Shown here in pieces: positions 45,010 to 55,352 of a stretch of 64,000 nucleotides of DNA; within the stretch, counting starts at the first letter, position 1; every line of letters starts with the position of its first letter. The DNA lies in the NCBI GenBank assembly GCA_035711845.1, contig DASTBU010000075.1, positions 27,850 through 91,849 on the forward strand, in the 5' to 3' direction. The notes beneath the pieces are model-generated. The model was not told where the DNA came from and made no database searches. It saw only the letters and a list, made by a program, of their open reading frames with translations. Made by a program: the position numbers and the translations under genes. The DNA is from DASTBU01 sp035711845 (GTDB lineage: Bacteria > Acidobacteriota > Vicinamibacteria > Vicinamibacterales > 2-12-FULL-66-21).

Positions 45010-45040
45010 ACCGTGGCTGGCAGTTCATGTCGGTAGGTTG

Positions 45041-45108
45041 AAACCGGGACTCGGTGCTCGGGACCCGGGGCTCGAGCCCCGAGTCCCGAGCCCCGAGCCC
45101 CGACTCCT
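45041..45108. repeat. Inverted heptanucleotide arrays (ACTCGGG / CCCGAGT) forming a long hairpin
   Basis: Units of type GGGACTC/GGGGCTC lead to the palindrome CTCGAG and continue as CCCCGAG/TCCCGAG. The two arms pair over about 30 bp with few mismatches. It lies between the pilR stop and the PilR boxes of pilA, so it may end the pilR transcript. Confidence 0.8.
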
Positions 45109-45109
45109 C

Positions 45110-46525
<1,416 letters not shown>

Positions 46526-46526
46526 G

Positions 46527-46600
46527 TCAGTGTCAGTTGCCAGTTGCCAGTTGCCAGTTGCCAATTCCGGCTGTCAGTTACCAGTTCACAACTTCCAGCC
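46527..46600. repeat. Heptanucleotide array (CAGTTGC)
   Basis: Four perfect CAGTTGC units then drifting ones (CAGTTAC, CAGTTCA). It begins one base upstream of the pilR ATG and occupies half of the 147-nt pilS-pilR spacer, so the pilR ribosome-binding region is made of repeat units. Confidence 0.85.
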
Positions 46601-46672
46601 GTCGGTGGAGCGCGGCGCGCTCTCGGTCAGCTCCGAGCTTCCAGTCTTTCGACAGCGGACGGCGGAAAGCGA

Positions 46673-48376
46673 TCAGCTCGACGCCGCGACGCCAAGGGGC
46701 CGATGCTCCGACTCGGACGCCCCGCGCCCGCCCGGCGGCAGCGTGGGCAGCTTCACCGTCACCGTCGAGCCCGATCCTTCCTGCGATGTCACCAACAACT
46801 CGCCGCCATAGTCGCTGACGATGCGATGGACGATCGAGAGGCCGAGCCCCGTGCCTTTCGAGAATCCGCCTCGGAACGGATGCAGGATCTCCTCGAGCTG
46901 ATCGGCCGGGATGCCGACGCCCTCGTCGCGGACCTCGAGCGTCACCTGGCCGGCGTCATCCGGCGATTCGGCGCTCGCTTGCACGACCAGGTTCAGCGTG
47001 CCACCGCCCGGCATCGCGCGAAGCCCGTTCGTTGCGAGGTTCCACACCACCTGACGCAGCTGCGATTCGTCGGCCAGGCACCAGACCGGTTCGTCGGGCA
47101 CGCGGACCGCGATTCGGTGCGGTTCCTGACGCTCGGGACTGTTCTGGAGCAGCGTGGCCGTATCGGTGACCACGGTGCGGACATCCAGACGCGCAGCCGC
47201 GTTCCGCTGGGGCCGCGCGTAGGCCAAAAAGCTGCGGATCGTCTCGTTCAATCGCTCCGATTCCCGCATCACGATGTCCATCAGCTGCGTCTGCTCCTCG
47301 GTGAGGGGCAGCTCCTGACGGAGGATCTGGATCGATCCCGACATCGACGCCAGCGGGTTGCGGATCTCGTGCGCGATGCCGGCCGCCATCTCTCCCACGG
47401 CTGCCAGGCGCTGCTGCACACGGGCCTCTCGCTCCTGCCGGCGCGCCTCGGTAACGTCCTGAAAGGTGATGACGAAGCCGCTCTCCCCGCGCGGCGTCAT
47501 GAGTACGGCCGTGCTGACGCCAAGCTCGATCCGCCGGCCGTCCTCGCGCGTGAAGAGGTACTCGACCCGCGGCAGCGGCGGCCGCGCGTCCCGAAGGCCG
47601 AACATGCCGTCGAATTGCACGGGCAACTGGAGCACGCTCTGCGCGGGCTGGCCAATCGACTCCCCCGCCGGGATACCGACGATGGCCTCACCCGCCCTGT
47701 TCATGGTCAACACGTTGCCGGCGAGATCGATCGTCGTCAGGCCGCTGGCAAGACTGTTGATCGCGTAGTCGCTGAAGGCCTGCAGATCGGCAATGCGATG
47801 GGAGGCTTGCTCGAGCTTCTGCCCCGCGCGCCGCAACCCTTCCGACAGATATCCGCTGAGCGCCGCCACCGCGATGAACCCGAACACGTTCAGGCCCACG
47901 GTGTACAGCGCGACGCGGGGCGGCTGCAGCACCTCGACGCCCGCCACGACGGGCAGCGCCGGCGTACCGAGGTACTGCGCGGAGACGAGCCCCGAGAAGA
48001 GCACCGCGCTCAGGACCCCGACCGTCAGCCCCCCCCGCAGCGATCGGACCGCGCTCGCCGCGATGATCGGAAGCGTGTAGAGCGTCGAAAAGAGGCTGGT
48101 CAGGCCGCCGGTCAGGTGAATCAGGGCCGAGACAATCGTGACGTCCACGGCCAGCTGCACGTCGATGATCCAATGGTGCTGCTCCGTCTGGCGGAGCAGC
48201 AGGCTGTACACAACGGTCAGCGCATAGGTCAGGCCGATCAGGAAGAAGAACGGGTCGATGGGCAAAGCTCCCGGCGAGTTGATCTGGGCCACGATCGCCA
48301 GCCCGAGCAACAGCGTCACCACTGCCGCCCGGCCGCCAATCAGCCACAACACCCTGCGCCGGAAATGAGTCGGCAT
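46673..48376 (-). CDS. pilS: PilS-like membrane sensor histidine kinase
   Basis: 567 aa. About six membrane helices in the first 190 residues (VVTLLLGLAIVAQI; LTSLFSTLYTLPIIAASAV), a PAS domain (about 215-330), the H box GIAHEIRNPLASMSGS and an ATPase domain with WNLATNGLRAM, DEGVGIPADQL and GTGLGLSIVHRIV. In T4P systems PilS senses pilin in the membrane and controls PilR. The start is the ATG at 48376; upstream reading frame is open only through a 7-nt array. Neighbours are pilC upstream and pilR downstream. Confidence 0.93.
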   Translation of the reverse strand: MPTHFRRRVLWLIGGRAAVVTLLLGLAIVAQINSPGALPIDPFFFLIGLTYALTVVYSLLLRQTEQHHWIIDVQLAVDVTIVSALIHLTGGLTSLFSTLYTLPIIAASAVRSLRGGLTVGVLSAVLFSGLVSAQYLGTPALPVVAGVEVLQPPRVALYTVGLNVFGFIAVAALSGYLSEGLRRAGQKLEQASHRIADLQAFSDYAINSLASGLTTIDLAGNVLTMNRAGEAIVGIPAGESIGQPAQSVLQLPVQFDGMFGLRDARPPLPRVEYLFTREDGRRIELGVSTAVLMTPRGESGFVITFQDVTEARRQEREARVQQRLAAVGEMAAGIAHEIRNPLASMSGSIQILRQELPLTEEQTQLMDIVMRESERLNETIRSFLAYARPQRNAAARLDVRTVVTDTATLLQNSPERQEPHRIAVRVPDEPVWCLADESQLRQVVWNLATNGLRAMPGGGTLNLVVQASAESPDDAGQVTLEVRDEGVGIPADQLEEILHPFRGGFSKGTGLGLSIVHRIVSDYGGELLVTSQEGSGSTVTVKLPTLPPGGRGASESEHRPLGVAASS

Positions 48377-48380
48377 TAGT

Positions 48381-48577
48381 ATGATCCAGTTCCCAGTTCC
48401 CAGTTCCCAGTTCCCAGTTCCCAGTTCCCAGTTTCCAGTTTCCAGTTTCCAGCCGCCAGCTGCCTGCTTCCAGCTGCCTGCTTCCAGCTGCCTGCTTCCA
48501 GCTCTCAGCCCCACTCAGCATTCAGCCCCATTCAGCATTCAGCCCCATTCAGCATTCAGCACTCAGCACTCAGCATT
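48381..48577. repeat. Compound heptanucleotide array (CCAGTTC, CCAGCTGCCTGCTT, ATTCAGC)
   Basis: The longest array: about nine CCAGTTC/CCAGTTT units, then a 14-nt unit repeated three times (two heptamers), then about eight ATTCAGC/ACTCAGC/CCCATTC units. It fills the spacer between pilC and pilS. All blocks keep the period of 7 although the sequence changes. Confidence 0.95.
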
Positions 48578-48581
48578 GCCG

Positions 48582-49790
48582 TTACGTCAGCTTGCTGATC
48601 ATGTCGAAGATCGGCATGTACATCGCGATGACGATGCCGCCGACGATGACGCCGAGGAAGGCGATCATGATCGGCTCGAGCAGCGTCAGCAGGCCGGCGA
48701 CGGCCGTATCCACTTCCTCTTCGTAGAAGTCCGCAATCTTCGACAGCATGGCGTCGAGTGCGCCGGTCGTCTCGCCGACGTTGATCATCTGGACGACCAT
48801 CGAGGGGAACACGTTGGTCTCGCGCAGCGGGGCTGCGACGGTTTCTCCGCGCTCGATCTTCGTGCGCGTGAGGAGGATGGCGTCCTCGATGATGGCGTTG
48901 CCCGACGTGCGCGCGGTGATGTCCATGCCGTCGAGAATGGGCACGCCGGAGGCGAGCAGGGTGGACAGGGTGCGGCAGAACCGGGCGACCGCCACCCTCC
49001 GCAGAATGTTGCCCAGCACCGGGGACTTCAGGAGCAGCGCGTCGATCGCATGACGTCCCGCTGGCGTCCCGTAATACCTCTTCACCGCGTAGCCGGCCAG
49101 GCCGAGGAGAATCAGCGCGAGCCACCCCCAGGCGACGACCAGATCGCTCGCGCGGATGACGACCCGCGTCGGCAACGGCAACTCGGCGCCAAGCCCCTCG
49201 AACATCGCGGCGAAAGTCGGAATGACCTTCCAGAGGATGGCGGCCACCACCAGGACGGCGATCGCCATGACCGCGATGGGGTAGATCATCGCGGACTTGA
49301 CCTCCGACTTCAGCTTGACGTTCTTCTCGATGTAGACCGCCAGGCGCTTGAGGATCGTGTCGAGGATGCCGCCCGCTTCGCCCGCCGCGATCATGTTGGA
49401 GTAGAGGGGGTCGAATGCCTTGGGGTGCTTCTTCATCGACTCGGCCAGGGCCGCACCTGCTTCGACGTCCTCGCGAACCTTCAGGATCACCGCGGCAAAG
49501 TGCTTGTGGGGCTCCTGCTTGCCGAGGATGTCGAGGCACTGCACGAGCGGCAGGCCGGCGTCGATCATCACCGAGAACTGCCGCGTGAATATCGCCAGGT
49601 TCTTGGAGGGAACCGACTTGGTTCCCAGCTTGACCTTCGCCTCGGCCCTGGCCTTCGCCGGATCGATCCGCGTCACGTTGATTTGCTCGCGTCGCAGCGC
49701 TGCAATCGCCGCGTCCATGGTCTCGGCTGCACGCTCCCCGGTAACCGTCTGGCCTGTCCGCGTACGCCCCGAATAAGCAAATGTCGGCAT
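48582..49790 (-). CDS. pilC: Type IV pilus inner-membrane platform protein PilC
   Basis: 402 aa with two T2SS F domains (RQFSVMIDAGLPLVQCLDIL; CRTLSTLLASGVPILDGMDI) and three membrane helices. Family motifs include GEAGGILDTILKRLA and GETTGALDAMLSKIADFYEEEVD. It links the cytoplasmic ATPases to the pseudopilus base. The start is the ATG at 49790. It lies between pilT and pilS, the order of the M. xanthus cluster. Confidence 0.96.
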   Translation of the reverse strand: MPTFAYSGRTRTGQTVTGERAAETMDAAIAALRREQINVTRIDPAKARAEAKVKLGTKSVPSKNLAIFTRQFSVMIDAGLPLVQCLDILGKQEPHKHFAAVILKVREDVEAGAALAESMKKHPKAFDPLYSNMIAAGEAGGILDTILKRLAVYIEKNVKLKSEVKSAMIYPIAVMAIAVLVVAAILWKVIPTFAAMFEGLGAELPLPTRVVIRASDLVVAWGWLALILLGLAGYAVKRYYGTPAGRHAIDALLLKSPVLGNILRRVAVARFCRTLSTLLASGVPILDGMDITARTSGNAIIEDAILLTRTKIERGETVAAPLRETNVFPSMVVQMINVGETTGALDAMLSKIADFYEEEVDTAVAGLLTLLEPIMIAFLGVIVGGIVIAMYMPIFDMISKLT

Positions 49791-49806
49791 AGAGTGCGAT
49801 CCTGAA

Positions 49807-49834
49807 ATTCGAGTCTCGAGTCCACAGTCACGCG
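49807..49834. repeat. Short heptanucleotide array (TCTCGAG)
   Basis: Four degenerate units (ATTCGAG, TCTCGAG, TCCACAG, TCACGCG) in the 64-nt pilT-pilC spacer. Confidence 0.4.
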
Positions 49835-49854
49835 CTACGCGGCGGAAACCGTCC

Positions 49855-50973
49855 TCACCGCCTGATCGCCGTGCCCGCGCGATTCAGCCCGGCGCCAGGG
49901 ACGACCCCTGTCCCGCGGGTGATCATCTGTTCGAGCTCGTCCTTGAGCGACGAGGCGCCCGTTGCCGTCTCGAGCGTGATCAGCCTGTGCTGGTACAGCG
50001 TCGCCAGGCTCTGGTTCATCGTCTGCATCCCGAGCTTTTCCTGGCCGGTCTGCATGGCCGAGTAGATCTGATGAACCTTGTCGTCGCGGATCAGATTCCG
50101 GATCGCCGGCGTCGGAATCATGATTTCGAGCGCGACGACCCGTCCCTGGCCGTCCGCGCGCGGCAGCAGCGCCTGACAGACGATGCCTTCGAGGACGAGC
50201 GACAGCTGGGTGCGGATCTGACCTTGCTGATGCGACGGGAACACGTCGATGATGCGGTTGATCGTATGCGACGCAGAGTTGGTATGCAGCGTCGCGAGCG
50301 TCAGGTGTCCGGTTTCCGCGATGCGCAGGGCGCACTCGATCGTCTCCAGATCGCGCAGCTCGCCGATGAGCACGATGTCCGGATCCTCGCGGAGCGCCGC
50401 TCGCAAGGCGTTACCGAACCCATGGGTATCGGCGTGGACCTCGCGCTGGTTGACCAGACAGCCCTTGTGCTGGTGGATGTACTCGATGGGATCCTCGATG
50501 GTGAGGATGTGCTCCCGCCGTTCGGTGTTGATCTTGTCGATCAACGCCGCGAGCGTCGTGGACTTGCCGCTCCCGGTCGGTCCGGTCACCAGGACGAGGC
50601 CGCGTGGCCGGTCGGCGAGCGTGGCGATGACCGGCGGAATGGCCAGCTCCTGGAACGTCTTGATGCGCTCGGGGATGACGCGGTAGACGGCGGCAGCAGC
50701 TCCCCGCTGGTTGAAGACGTTGCAGCGGAAGCGCGCCAGGCCGCGGATGCCGAACGAGAAATCCAGCTCCAGGGTCTCCTCGAACCGCTTCTTCTGCGCA
50801 TCCGTGAGGACGCTGTAGGCGAGCGTCTTCGTCTCCGCGGGGCCGAGCGGCGGCAGATCGAGGGTGTGCAGCTGGCCGTGCACCCGAATCAGCGGCGGCG
50901 TCTGCGTCGAGATGTGCAGGTCGGAGCCGTCGAGCTCGACGAGCGTTTTCAGCAGTTCAGGCAGTGTGGCCAA
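49855..50973 (-). CDS. pilT: Twitching motility (pilus retraction) ATPase PilT
   Basis: 372 aa hexameric ATPase that drives pilus retraction. Walker A GPTGSGKSTTLAAL (about 135), Asp box EDPIEYIHQHK, His/LRxDPD box REDPDIVLIGELRD and the PilT-specific AIRNLIRDDKVHQI (about 290). The N-terminal LLKTLVELDGSDLHIS is typical. It lies between pilB and pilC. Confidence 0.97.
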   Translation of the reverse strand: MATLPELLKTLVELDGSDLHISTQTPPLIRVHGQLHTLDLPPLGPAETKTLAYSVLTDAQKKRFEETLELDFSFGIRGLARFRCNVFNQRGAAAAVYRVIPERIKTFQELAIPPVIATLADRPRGLVLVTGPTGSGKSTTLAALIDKINTERREHILTIEDPIEYIHQHKGCLVNQREVHADTHGFGNALRAALREDPDIVLIGELRDLETIECALRIAETGHLTLATLHTNSASHTINRIIDVFPSHQQGQIRTQLSLVLEGIVCQALLPRADGQGRVVALEIMIPTPAIRNLIRDDKVHQIYSAMQTGQEKLGMQTMNQSLATLYQHRLITLETATGASSLKDELEQMITRGTGVVPGAGLNRAGTAIRR

Positions 50974-50987
50974 TGGGGTCTCCGAAT

Positions 50988-51122
50988 GCAGTTACCAGTT
51001 GCCAGTTTCCAGTTGCCAGTTTCCACTCCCGGTTGTCAGTTCCGGTTGCCAGCTTCGCGTTCCGCGCCTCCGGTTGCGATCCCGTCAGTCAGACTGGCAA
51101 CTGGAGACTGGAAACTGGCAAC
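50988..51122. repeat. Inverted heptanucleotide arrays (CCAGTTG / CAACTGG)
   Basis: About five CCAGTTG/CCAGTTT units (50991-51030) and, after a spacer of about 50 nt, an inverted block of about five ACTGGCA/ACTGGAA units (51086-51118). The arms could pair into a long hairpin between the pilB stop and the pilT start. Confidence 0.85.
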
Positions 51123-51123
51123 T

Positions 51124-52920
51124 CTATTTGACCGTTTCCCTTGCGACCTCCTCGATCGTCGTGACGCCTTCAATCACCTTGCGAAGGCCGCTCCGGCGCA
51201 GCGTGATCATTCCTTCCTCGACCGCCTTGCGCTTCAGCTCCAGGCCCGACGCGCCGACGAGGATCAGCTCGCGCAGCTCCTCGGTGATCTCCATCACCTC
51301 GTAGAGACCGACCCGCCCCTTGTAGCCCGTGTTGTTGCACTTCTCGCAGCCGCGCCCCCTCCTGGGCACGACCTGCTGGGCCTCGTCCTGGGTGAACCCC
51401 GCTTCGAGCAGCGCCTGCGGAGGCGTGGGGTGCTCCTCCTTGCAGGCCGCGCAGATCCGGCGCACGAGCCGCTGCGCGCAAATCAGGTTCACCGAGCTCG
51501 CCACGAGAAACGGCTCGATCCCCATGTTCATCAAACGGTTGATCGTGCTGGGCGCGTCGTTCGTGTGCAGCGTCGAGAGCACGAGATGGCCGGTGAGCGC
51601 CGCCTTGACGGCGATTTCGGCGGTCTCGAAGTCGCGGACTTCGCCCACGAGGATGATGTTGGGGTCCTGTCGCAGGAACGAGCGCAGCGCGGCCGCGAAG
51701 TTGAGCCCGATGTTCTCCCGCACCTGGACCTGGTTCACGCCGACCAGGTTGAACTCGACCGGGTCTTCCGCGGTCATGATGTTCGTTTCCGCGGTGTTGA
51801 TCTTCGCGATGGAGGAATAGAGCGTGTTCGTCTTTCCGCTCCCGGTCGGGCCCGTGACGAGCACCATCCCCCACGGTTTCGCGATTGCCGTTTCGAGCTT
51901 CTGCAGCGACTCCGACTCGAAGCCGAGCTTCGTCATGTCGAGCATCAGCTTGTCCTTGTCGAGCAGACGGAGCACGATCTTCTCGCCGAACAGCGTGGGC
52001 AGGCATGACACGCGGAAGTCGATTTCCTTGGTCGCGCCGTCCACGGCGAAGCGGATCTTGATGCGGCCGTCCTGCGGGAGCCGCTTCTCGGCGATGTCCA
52101 GCTTGGACATGATCTTGATGCGGGACGTGATGGCATCGCGGAACTTCATCGGCGGCGCCATGGCGTTGTAGAGGATGCCGTCGATGCGGAACCGGACCCG
52201 GAACTCCTTCTCGTACGGCTCGATGTGGATGTCGCTGGCGCCTTTCTGGATCGCCGACATCAGCATCAGGTTCACCAGCCGGATGACCGGCGCCTCGCCC
52301 CCCTGCCGCTCCAGCGAGGCGACGTCGATCTGCTCCAGCTCCTCGAGCACCTCGACGTCGTCGTCGACGATGGCCGCCGTTTCCTCGAGCGCCTTGGTGA
52401 CCAGCTCGAGCGTCGCGGCGCTGGTCAGATTGGCCTCGTTGGACGGGATCGGCGCCGGCTTCCTCTCCTGCGCCTTGACCGCGCGCGGGGCAGCGCCGTT
52501 GGGGTAGTACTTGTGAATCGCCGCGAGGACGGCGCTCTCCGACGCCACGACCGGCTCGACGTTGTAGCCCGTCATGAACTTGATGTCGTCCATGGCGAAC
52601 ACATTGGTCGGGTCCGTGATCGCAATCGTCAGCGTCGCACCCGATCGGCTGAGCGGCAGGATGTGGTATTTCTGGGCGGTCTCCGCGGGAATCAGCTTGA
52701 TGACGCTCGCATCGATCTCGAACTGCGTGAGATTGATCGAGGGGACACCGTACTGCTTGCTGAGGAGGGCGGTGATCTCCTCGTCGGTCACGAACCCCAG
52801 CGTGACCAGGTTCAGCCCCAGCTTCCCCCCACTGGTCTTCTGGTAATTCAGCGCCTCCTGCAGCTGCGCAGGCGTGATGCGCTTCTCTTTGAGGAGCAGC
52901 TCGCCGATCCGGACCGCCAT
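51124..52920 (-). CDS. pilB: Type IV pilus extension ATPase PilB
   Basis: 598 aa. N-terminal T2SSE domains (MAVRIGELLLKEKRITPAQL; SKQYGVPSINL), then the ATPase core with Walker A GPTGSGKTNTLYSS, Asp box EDPVEFNLVG and LRQDPNIILVGEVRD. A zinc-binding Cys pair set is visible (CAACKEEH; CEKCNNTGYKGR). The start is ATG at 52920; open frame upstream is partly repeat and non-conserved. It is the first gene of the pilB-T-C-S-R-A run. An inverted repeat, TGACAATTTTTGTCA (53033-53047), lies about 115 nt upstream. Confidence 0.97.
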   Translation of the reverse strand: MAVRIGELLLKEKRITPAQLQEALNYQKTSGGKLGLNLVTLGFVTDEEITALLSKQYGVPSINLTQFEIDASVIKLIPAETAQKYHILPLSRSGATLTIAITDPTNVFAMDDIKFMTGYNVEPVVASESAVLAAIHKYYPNGAAPRAVKAQERKPAPIPSNEANLTSAATLELVTKALEETAAIVDDDVEVLEELEQIDVASLERQGGEAPVIRLVNLMLMSAIQKGASDIHIEPYEKEFRVRFRIDGILYNAMAPPMKFRDAITSRIKIMSKLDIAEKRLPQDGRIKIRFAVDGATKEIDFRVSCLPTLFGEKIVLRLLDKDKLMLDMTKLGFESESLQKLETAIAKPWGMVLVTGPTGSGKTNTLYSSIAKINTAETNIMTAEDPVEFNLVGVNQVQVRENIGLNFAAALRSFLRQDPNIILVGEVRDFETAEIAVKAALTGHLVLSTLHTNDAPSTINRLMNMGIEPFLVASSVNLICAQRLVRRICAACKEEHPTPPQALLEAGFTQDEAQQVVPRRGRGCEKCNNTGYKGRVGLYEVMEITEELRELILVGASGLELKRKAVEEGMITLRRSGLRKVIEGVTTIEEVARETVK

Positions 52921-53032
52921 CGTTGGGACTCGGGTTCGGTAGTAATCGCGCGGACCGGAGCACACGACCTCTCGCGATCCGTTTCTCTGCGGCAGGGAAT
53001 GACTTGCTGGGGGAGCCTCATACTGGCATCGC

Positions 53033-53047
53033 TGACAATTTTTGTCA
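53033..53047. promoter_or_regulatory. TGACA/TGTCA inverted repeat upstream of pilB
   Basis: TGACAATTTTTGTCA, a perfect inverted repeat of TGACAA. The same half-sites occur upstream of pilA. On the - strand it also contains TTGACA, so it could instead be a -35 element of the pilB promoter. Confidence 0.4.
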
Positions 53048-53129
53048 AGGCAGAGCTTCGCGCGAATGCCCGCAAACGCTGCCGGCGCCGTGGATTGATT
53101 GCACTTTTGTGAAAACGGATTCGGGACTC

Positions 53130-53158
53130 CGCCGTCCGGCGTCCGGCCTTCGGGCCTC
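53130..53158. repeat. Heptanucleotide units (CGCCGTC)
   Basis: Three to four units (CGCCGTC, CGGCGTC, CGGCCTT, CGGGCCT) of the family also seen at 43432. Confidence 0.45.
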
Positions 53159-53257
53159 CCTGGCCGTCGCCCGCCATGGGCCATCAACACCCAGACTGCT
53201 GTGAATTGGCGCTTCGCGGGACGCCGTCCCCAAACCGAGGCTAGAAGCCCGAGAGTA

Positions 53258-53293
53258 GAACCTGGAAGCTGGAAACTGGAAGCTGGAAACTCC
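53258..53293. repeat. Heptanucleotide array (CTGGAAG / CTGGAAA)
   Basis: Five units alternating CTGGAAG and CTGGAAA, ending one base before the stop codon of the porin-like gene on the - strand. Confidence 0.8.
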
Positions 53294-53294
53294 T

Positions 53295-54413
53295 TCAGAA
53301 CACCACCCGCGCCCCGACGCCCCATCCCCGGTCGGCCTGGTCGGATCCAAACGTTGCCTGACCGTCGAGGAACACGGAGCTGACGATGGCGTAGCTGCCA
53401 CCCAGGGTGCCGACCGGCGCGCGGCCGCCGGGTTGATCCCCTCTGGTATTGAGGCGGAACCCGCCGCGCACGAGCGCGCGGCCGAGCACATGCGCCTCGG
53501 CGCCGGCGGCAAAATTGCGGACGAGCCCCGTGGTGCCCGGGACGCTGCGGAGGTCGAGATCGGCCGAAACGAGTATCCCCGCGCTGGGCGTCATCGCGAC
53601 GCCGGCGCGGACCTGTCGGTGAAGCTTCAGCGATTCGGTCTCGCCGGGCGCGTCGAAGTCCGGTTCTCTGACGTTTCGAACGGTCAGGCCGGCTCGAACG
53701 GTCCCGATCACCGCAATCGCCCCGATGTCCGCATCGAACTCGGTCGAACCGGATCCGACGAGGTCGTCAGCGTCGTCGAGCAAATCGTCACGGTCCCGGA
53801 CCGCGACGAGGGCCGTGGCCGCAACACCGCGAACCGCCTTGAGCGTCGTGCCTATCGCGATGGAATCGGTGAGCGATTGCACCAGAGTCACGCCGAAATG
53901 GTGGCTGATGAGGGAGGACACCCGCGCGACGTCCGCTCCGTCGAGGGTCCGCGGGGCCTCGAGCTGCCCGGCAGGAACGGCCAGCGATTCGACGGTCGTC
54001 GCCCTGAGGCGATAGTACGTGAGGCCGAGGGCGGGCATTCCCAGGCCCAGGAGCGTCGCGGATTGCGAGCCAGCCTGCGGGTCTCCTTCACGATTCGCTT
54101 TGGCCGAGTTGTAATCGATGACCCCGCTGAAAAATGCCCCGGTCGCCAGGCCGGCAGGGTTCCAGTAGACGGCGCTCGCGTCGTCGGCAACGGCAACGAA
54201 GGCGCCTCCCATCCCCGCCGCCCGCGCGCCGGCCACCTCGAAGGTCTGGGCTGATGCCGGCGAGGCGAGGAGCCCCAGCAGCCACCCGGCAAGCCCCGCT
54301 CCGGCCAGAGCGCGCCGATGCCACCTCGGCGCGGATGACCGAAATCCAGGAAATGGGCTCGAAACCGGCAGCTGGGAGCTGGAAGCTGGAAGCTGGAAGC
54401 TGGAGACGGGCAT
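53295..54413 (-). CDS. Outer membrane porin-like protein (PorV/TraF-like barrel)
   Basis: About 372 aa. A signal peptide (GAGLAGWLLGLLASPASAQ) is followed by a long beta-strand-rich barrel region that opens with TFEVAGARAAGMGGAFVAVADDASAVYWNPAGLA, the pattern of FadL/PorV-type proteins (shown here in two parts). Barrel strands continue to the terminal Phe (VGARVVF), a sign of outer membrane insertion. The start is uncertain: the ATG at 54413 leaves about 17 residues before the signal peptide that are partly encoded by a 7-nt array. Function unknown. Confidence 0.75.
   Translation of the reverse strand: MPVSSFQLPASSSQLPVSSPFPGFRSSAPRWHRRALAGAGLAGWLLGLLASPASAQTFEVAGARAAGMGGAFVAVADDASAVYWNPAGLATGAFFSGVIDYNSAKANREGDPQAGSQSATLLGLGMPALGLTYYRLRATTVESLAVPAGQLEAPRTLDGADVARVSSLISHHFGVTLVQSLTDSIAIGTTLKAVRGVAATALVAVRDRDDLLDDADDLVGSGSTEFDADIGAIAVIGTVRAGLTVRNVREPDFDAPGETESLKLHRQVRAGVAMTPSAGILVSADLDLRSVPGTTGLVRNFAAGAEAHVLGRALVRGGFRLNTRGDQPGGRAPVGTLGGSYAIVSSVFLDGQATFGSDQADRGWGVGARVVF
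54371..54406. repeat. Heptanucleotide array (CTGGAAG) inside the porin-like gene's 5' end
   Basis: Five units of CTGGAAG/CTGGGAG that, on the - strand, would be translated as a Ser-Ser-Phe-Gln-Leu-Pro-Ala type repeat just before the signal peptide, if the ATG at 54413 is used. Confidence 0.85.
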
Positions 54414-54617
54414 TCGCGCAAGCTTAGCGTACGGCATCCGCTGGACTGTCAGGATTCCGCCACTACATCCATCCCTAACCTGCAGCAGCAAAGGGACTTC
54501 TCTGGCCTGCACCGAGGAAACCGCGGCGGGGCTTCTGTCGTATTCAGTTTAGTACAATTGGCGACGACGCCCCGCTGCCAGGCCGCGGTTCTCTGGCATC
54601 CAGCACTCAGAAAAGCC

Positions 54618-55352
54618 ATGACCAACACCTCCACTGCAAGCGGCATCGCCGCGCCGGCCGGCCTCCTGTCACGGTTTATTGGCATCATCACGGCGCCGAA
54701 GGACACGTTCCAGGGGGTCGTCGCCCGCCCGCGCTGGTTCGGCATGCTCGCGCTGACGACGCTCATCCTGATCGTCTGCACCGCGGGACCGATGTTCACC
54801 GAGTGGGGCCGACAGGCAGCGCTGGATCAGCAGGTCCAGACGTTGGAGTCGTTTGGCCAAACCATTGATGACGAGACGTACGCGGGCATGGAGCGCAGGA
54901 TGAGCTTCGCCGCCTACACGACGGGCCTCGGAATCCTGATTTTTTCGCCGTTCATGGCGCTGGTCGTCAGCGCGATCCTGTTTGCGATCTTCAACGCGGC
55001 GCTCGGCGGCAATGCGAGCTTCAAACAGCTGTTCAGCATCGTCGTCCATGCGGGCGTCATCTCTGCTCTGTCCGCGTTGTTCTCAGCACCACTCAACTAC
55101 GCGCGGGGCAGCATGTCGAGCTCGACGAACCTTGCCGTGCTCCTGCCGATGCTAGACGAGCAGTCGTTCCTGGCAGGATTTCTCGGAGCGATCGACCTTT
55201 TCATCATCTGGTACGTCCTGGTGCTCGCCATCGGACTGGGTGTTCTCTTCAAGCGGCCGACCGGGCGGATAGCGATCGGCTTGTTCATCGTGTACGCCGT
55301 GATCGCTGTGGGCATTGCGCTGGTCAAGAGCAGTTTCGGAGGAAGCAATTGA
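54618..55352 (+). CDS. YIP1-family membrane protein
   Basis: 244 aa with about five membrane segments and the Yip1-domain pattern RFIGIITAPKDTFQGVVARPRWF near the N-terminus, then LTTLILIVCTAG and GILIFSPFMALVVSAILFAIFNAAL. Yip1 proteins in bacteria are of unknown function; they often sit beside membrane transporters. It overlaps the start of the adaptor gene (TTGA), so the two are coupled. The ATG at 54618 begins the conserved part. Confidence 0.8.
   Translation: MTNTSTASGIAAPAGLLSRFIGIITAPKDTFQGVVARPRWFGMLALTTLILIVCTAGPMFTEWGRQAALDQQVQTLESFGQTIDDETYAGMERRMSFAAYTTGLGILIFSPFMALVVSAILFAIFNAALGGNASFKQLFSIVVHAGVISALSALFSAPLNYARGSMSSSTNLAVLLPMLDEQSFLAGFLGAIDLFIIWYVLVLAIGLGVLFKRPTGRIAIGLFIVYAVIAVGIALVKSSFGGSN

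Noticed and set aside
49807..49834. Possible terminator between pilT and pilC
   Set aside because: No stable stem or T-run; only a short degenerate 7-nt pattern.
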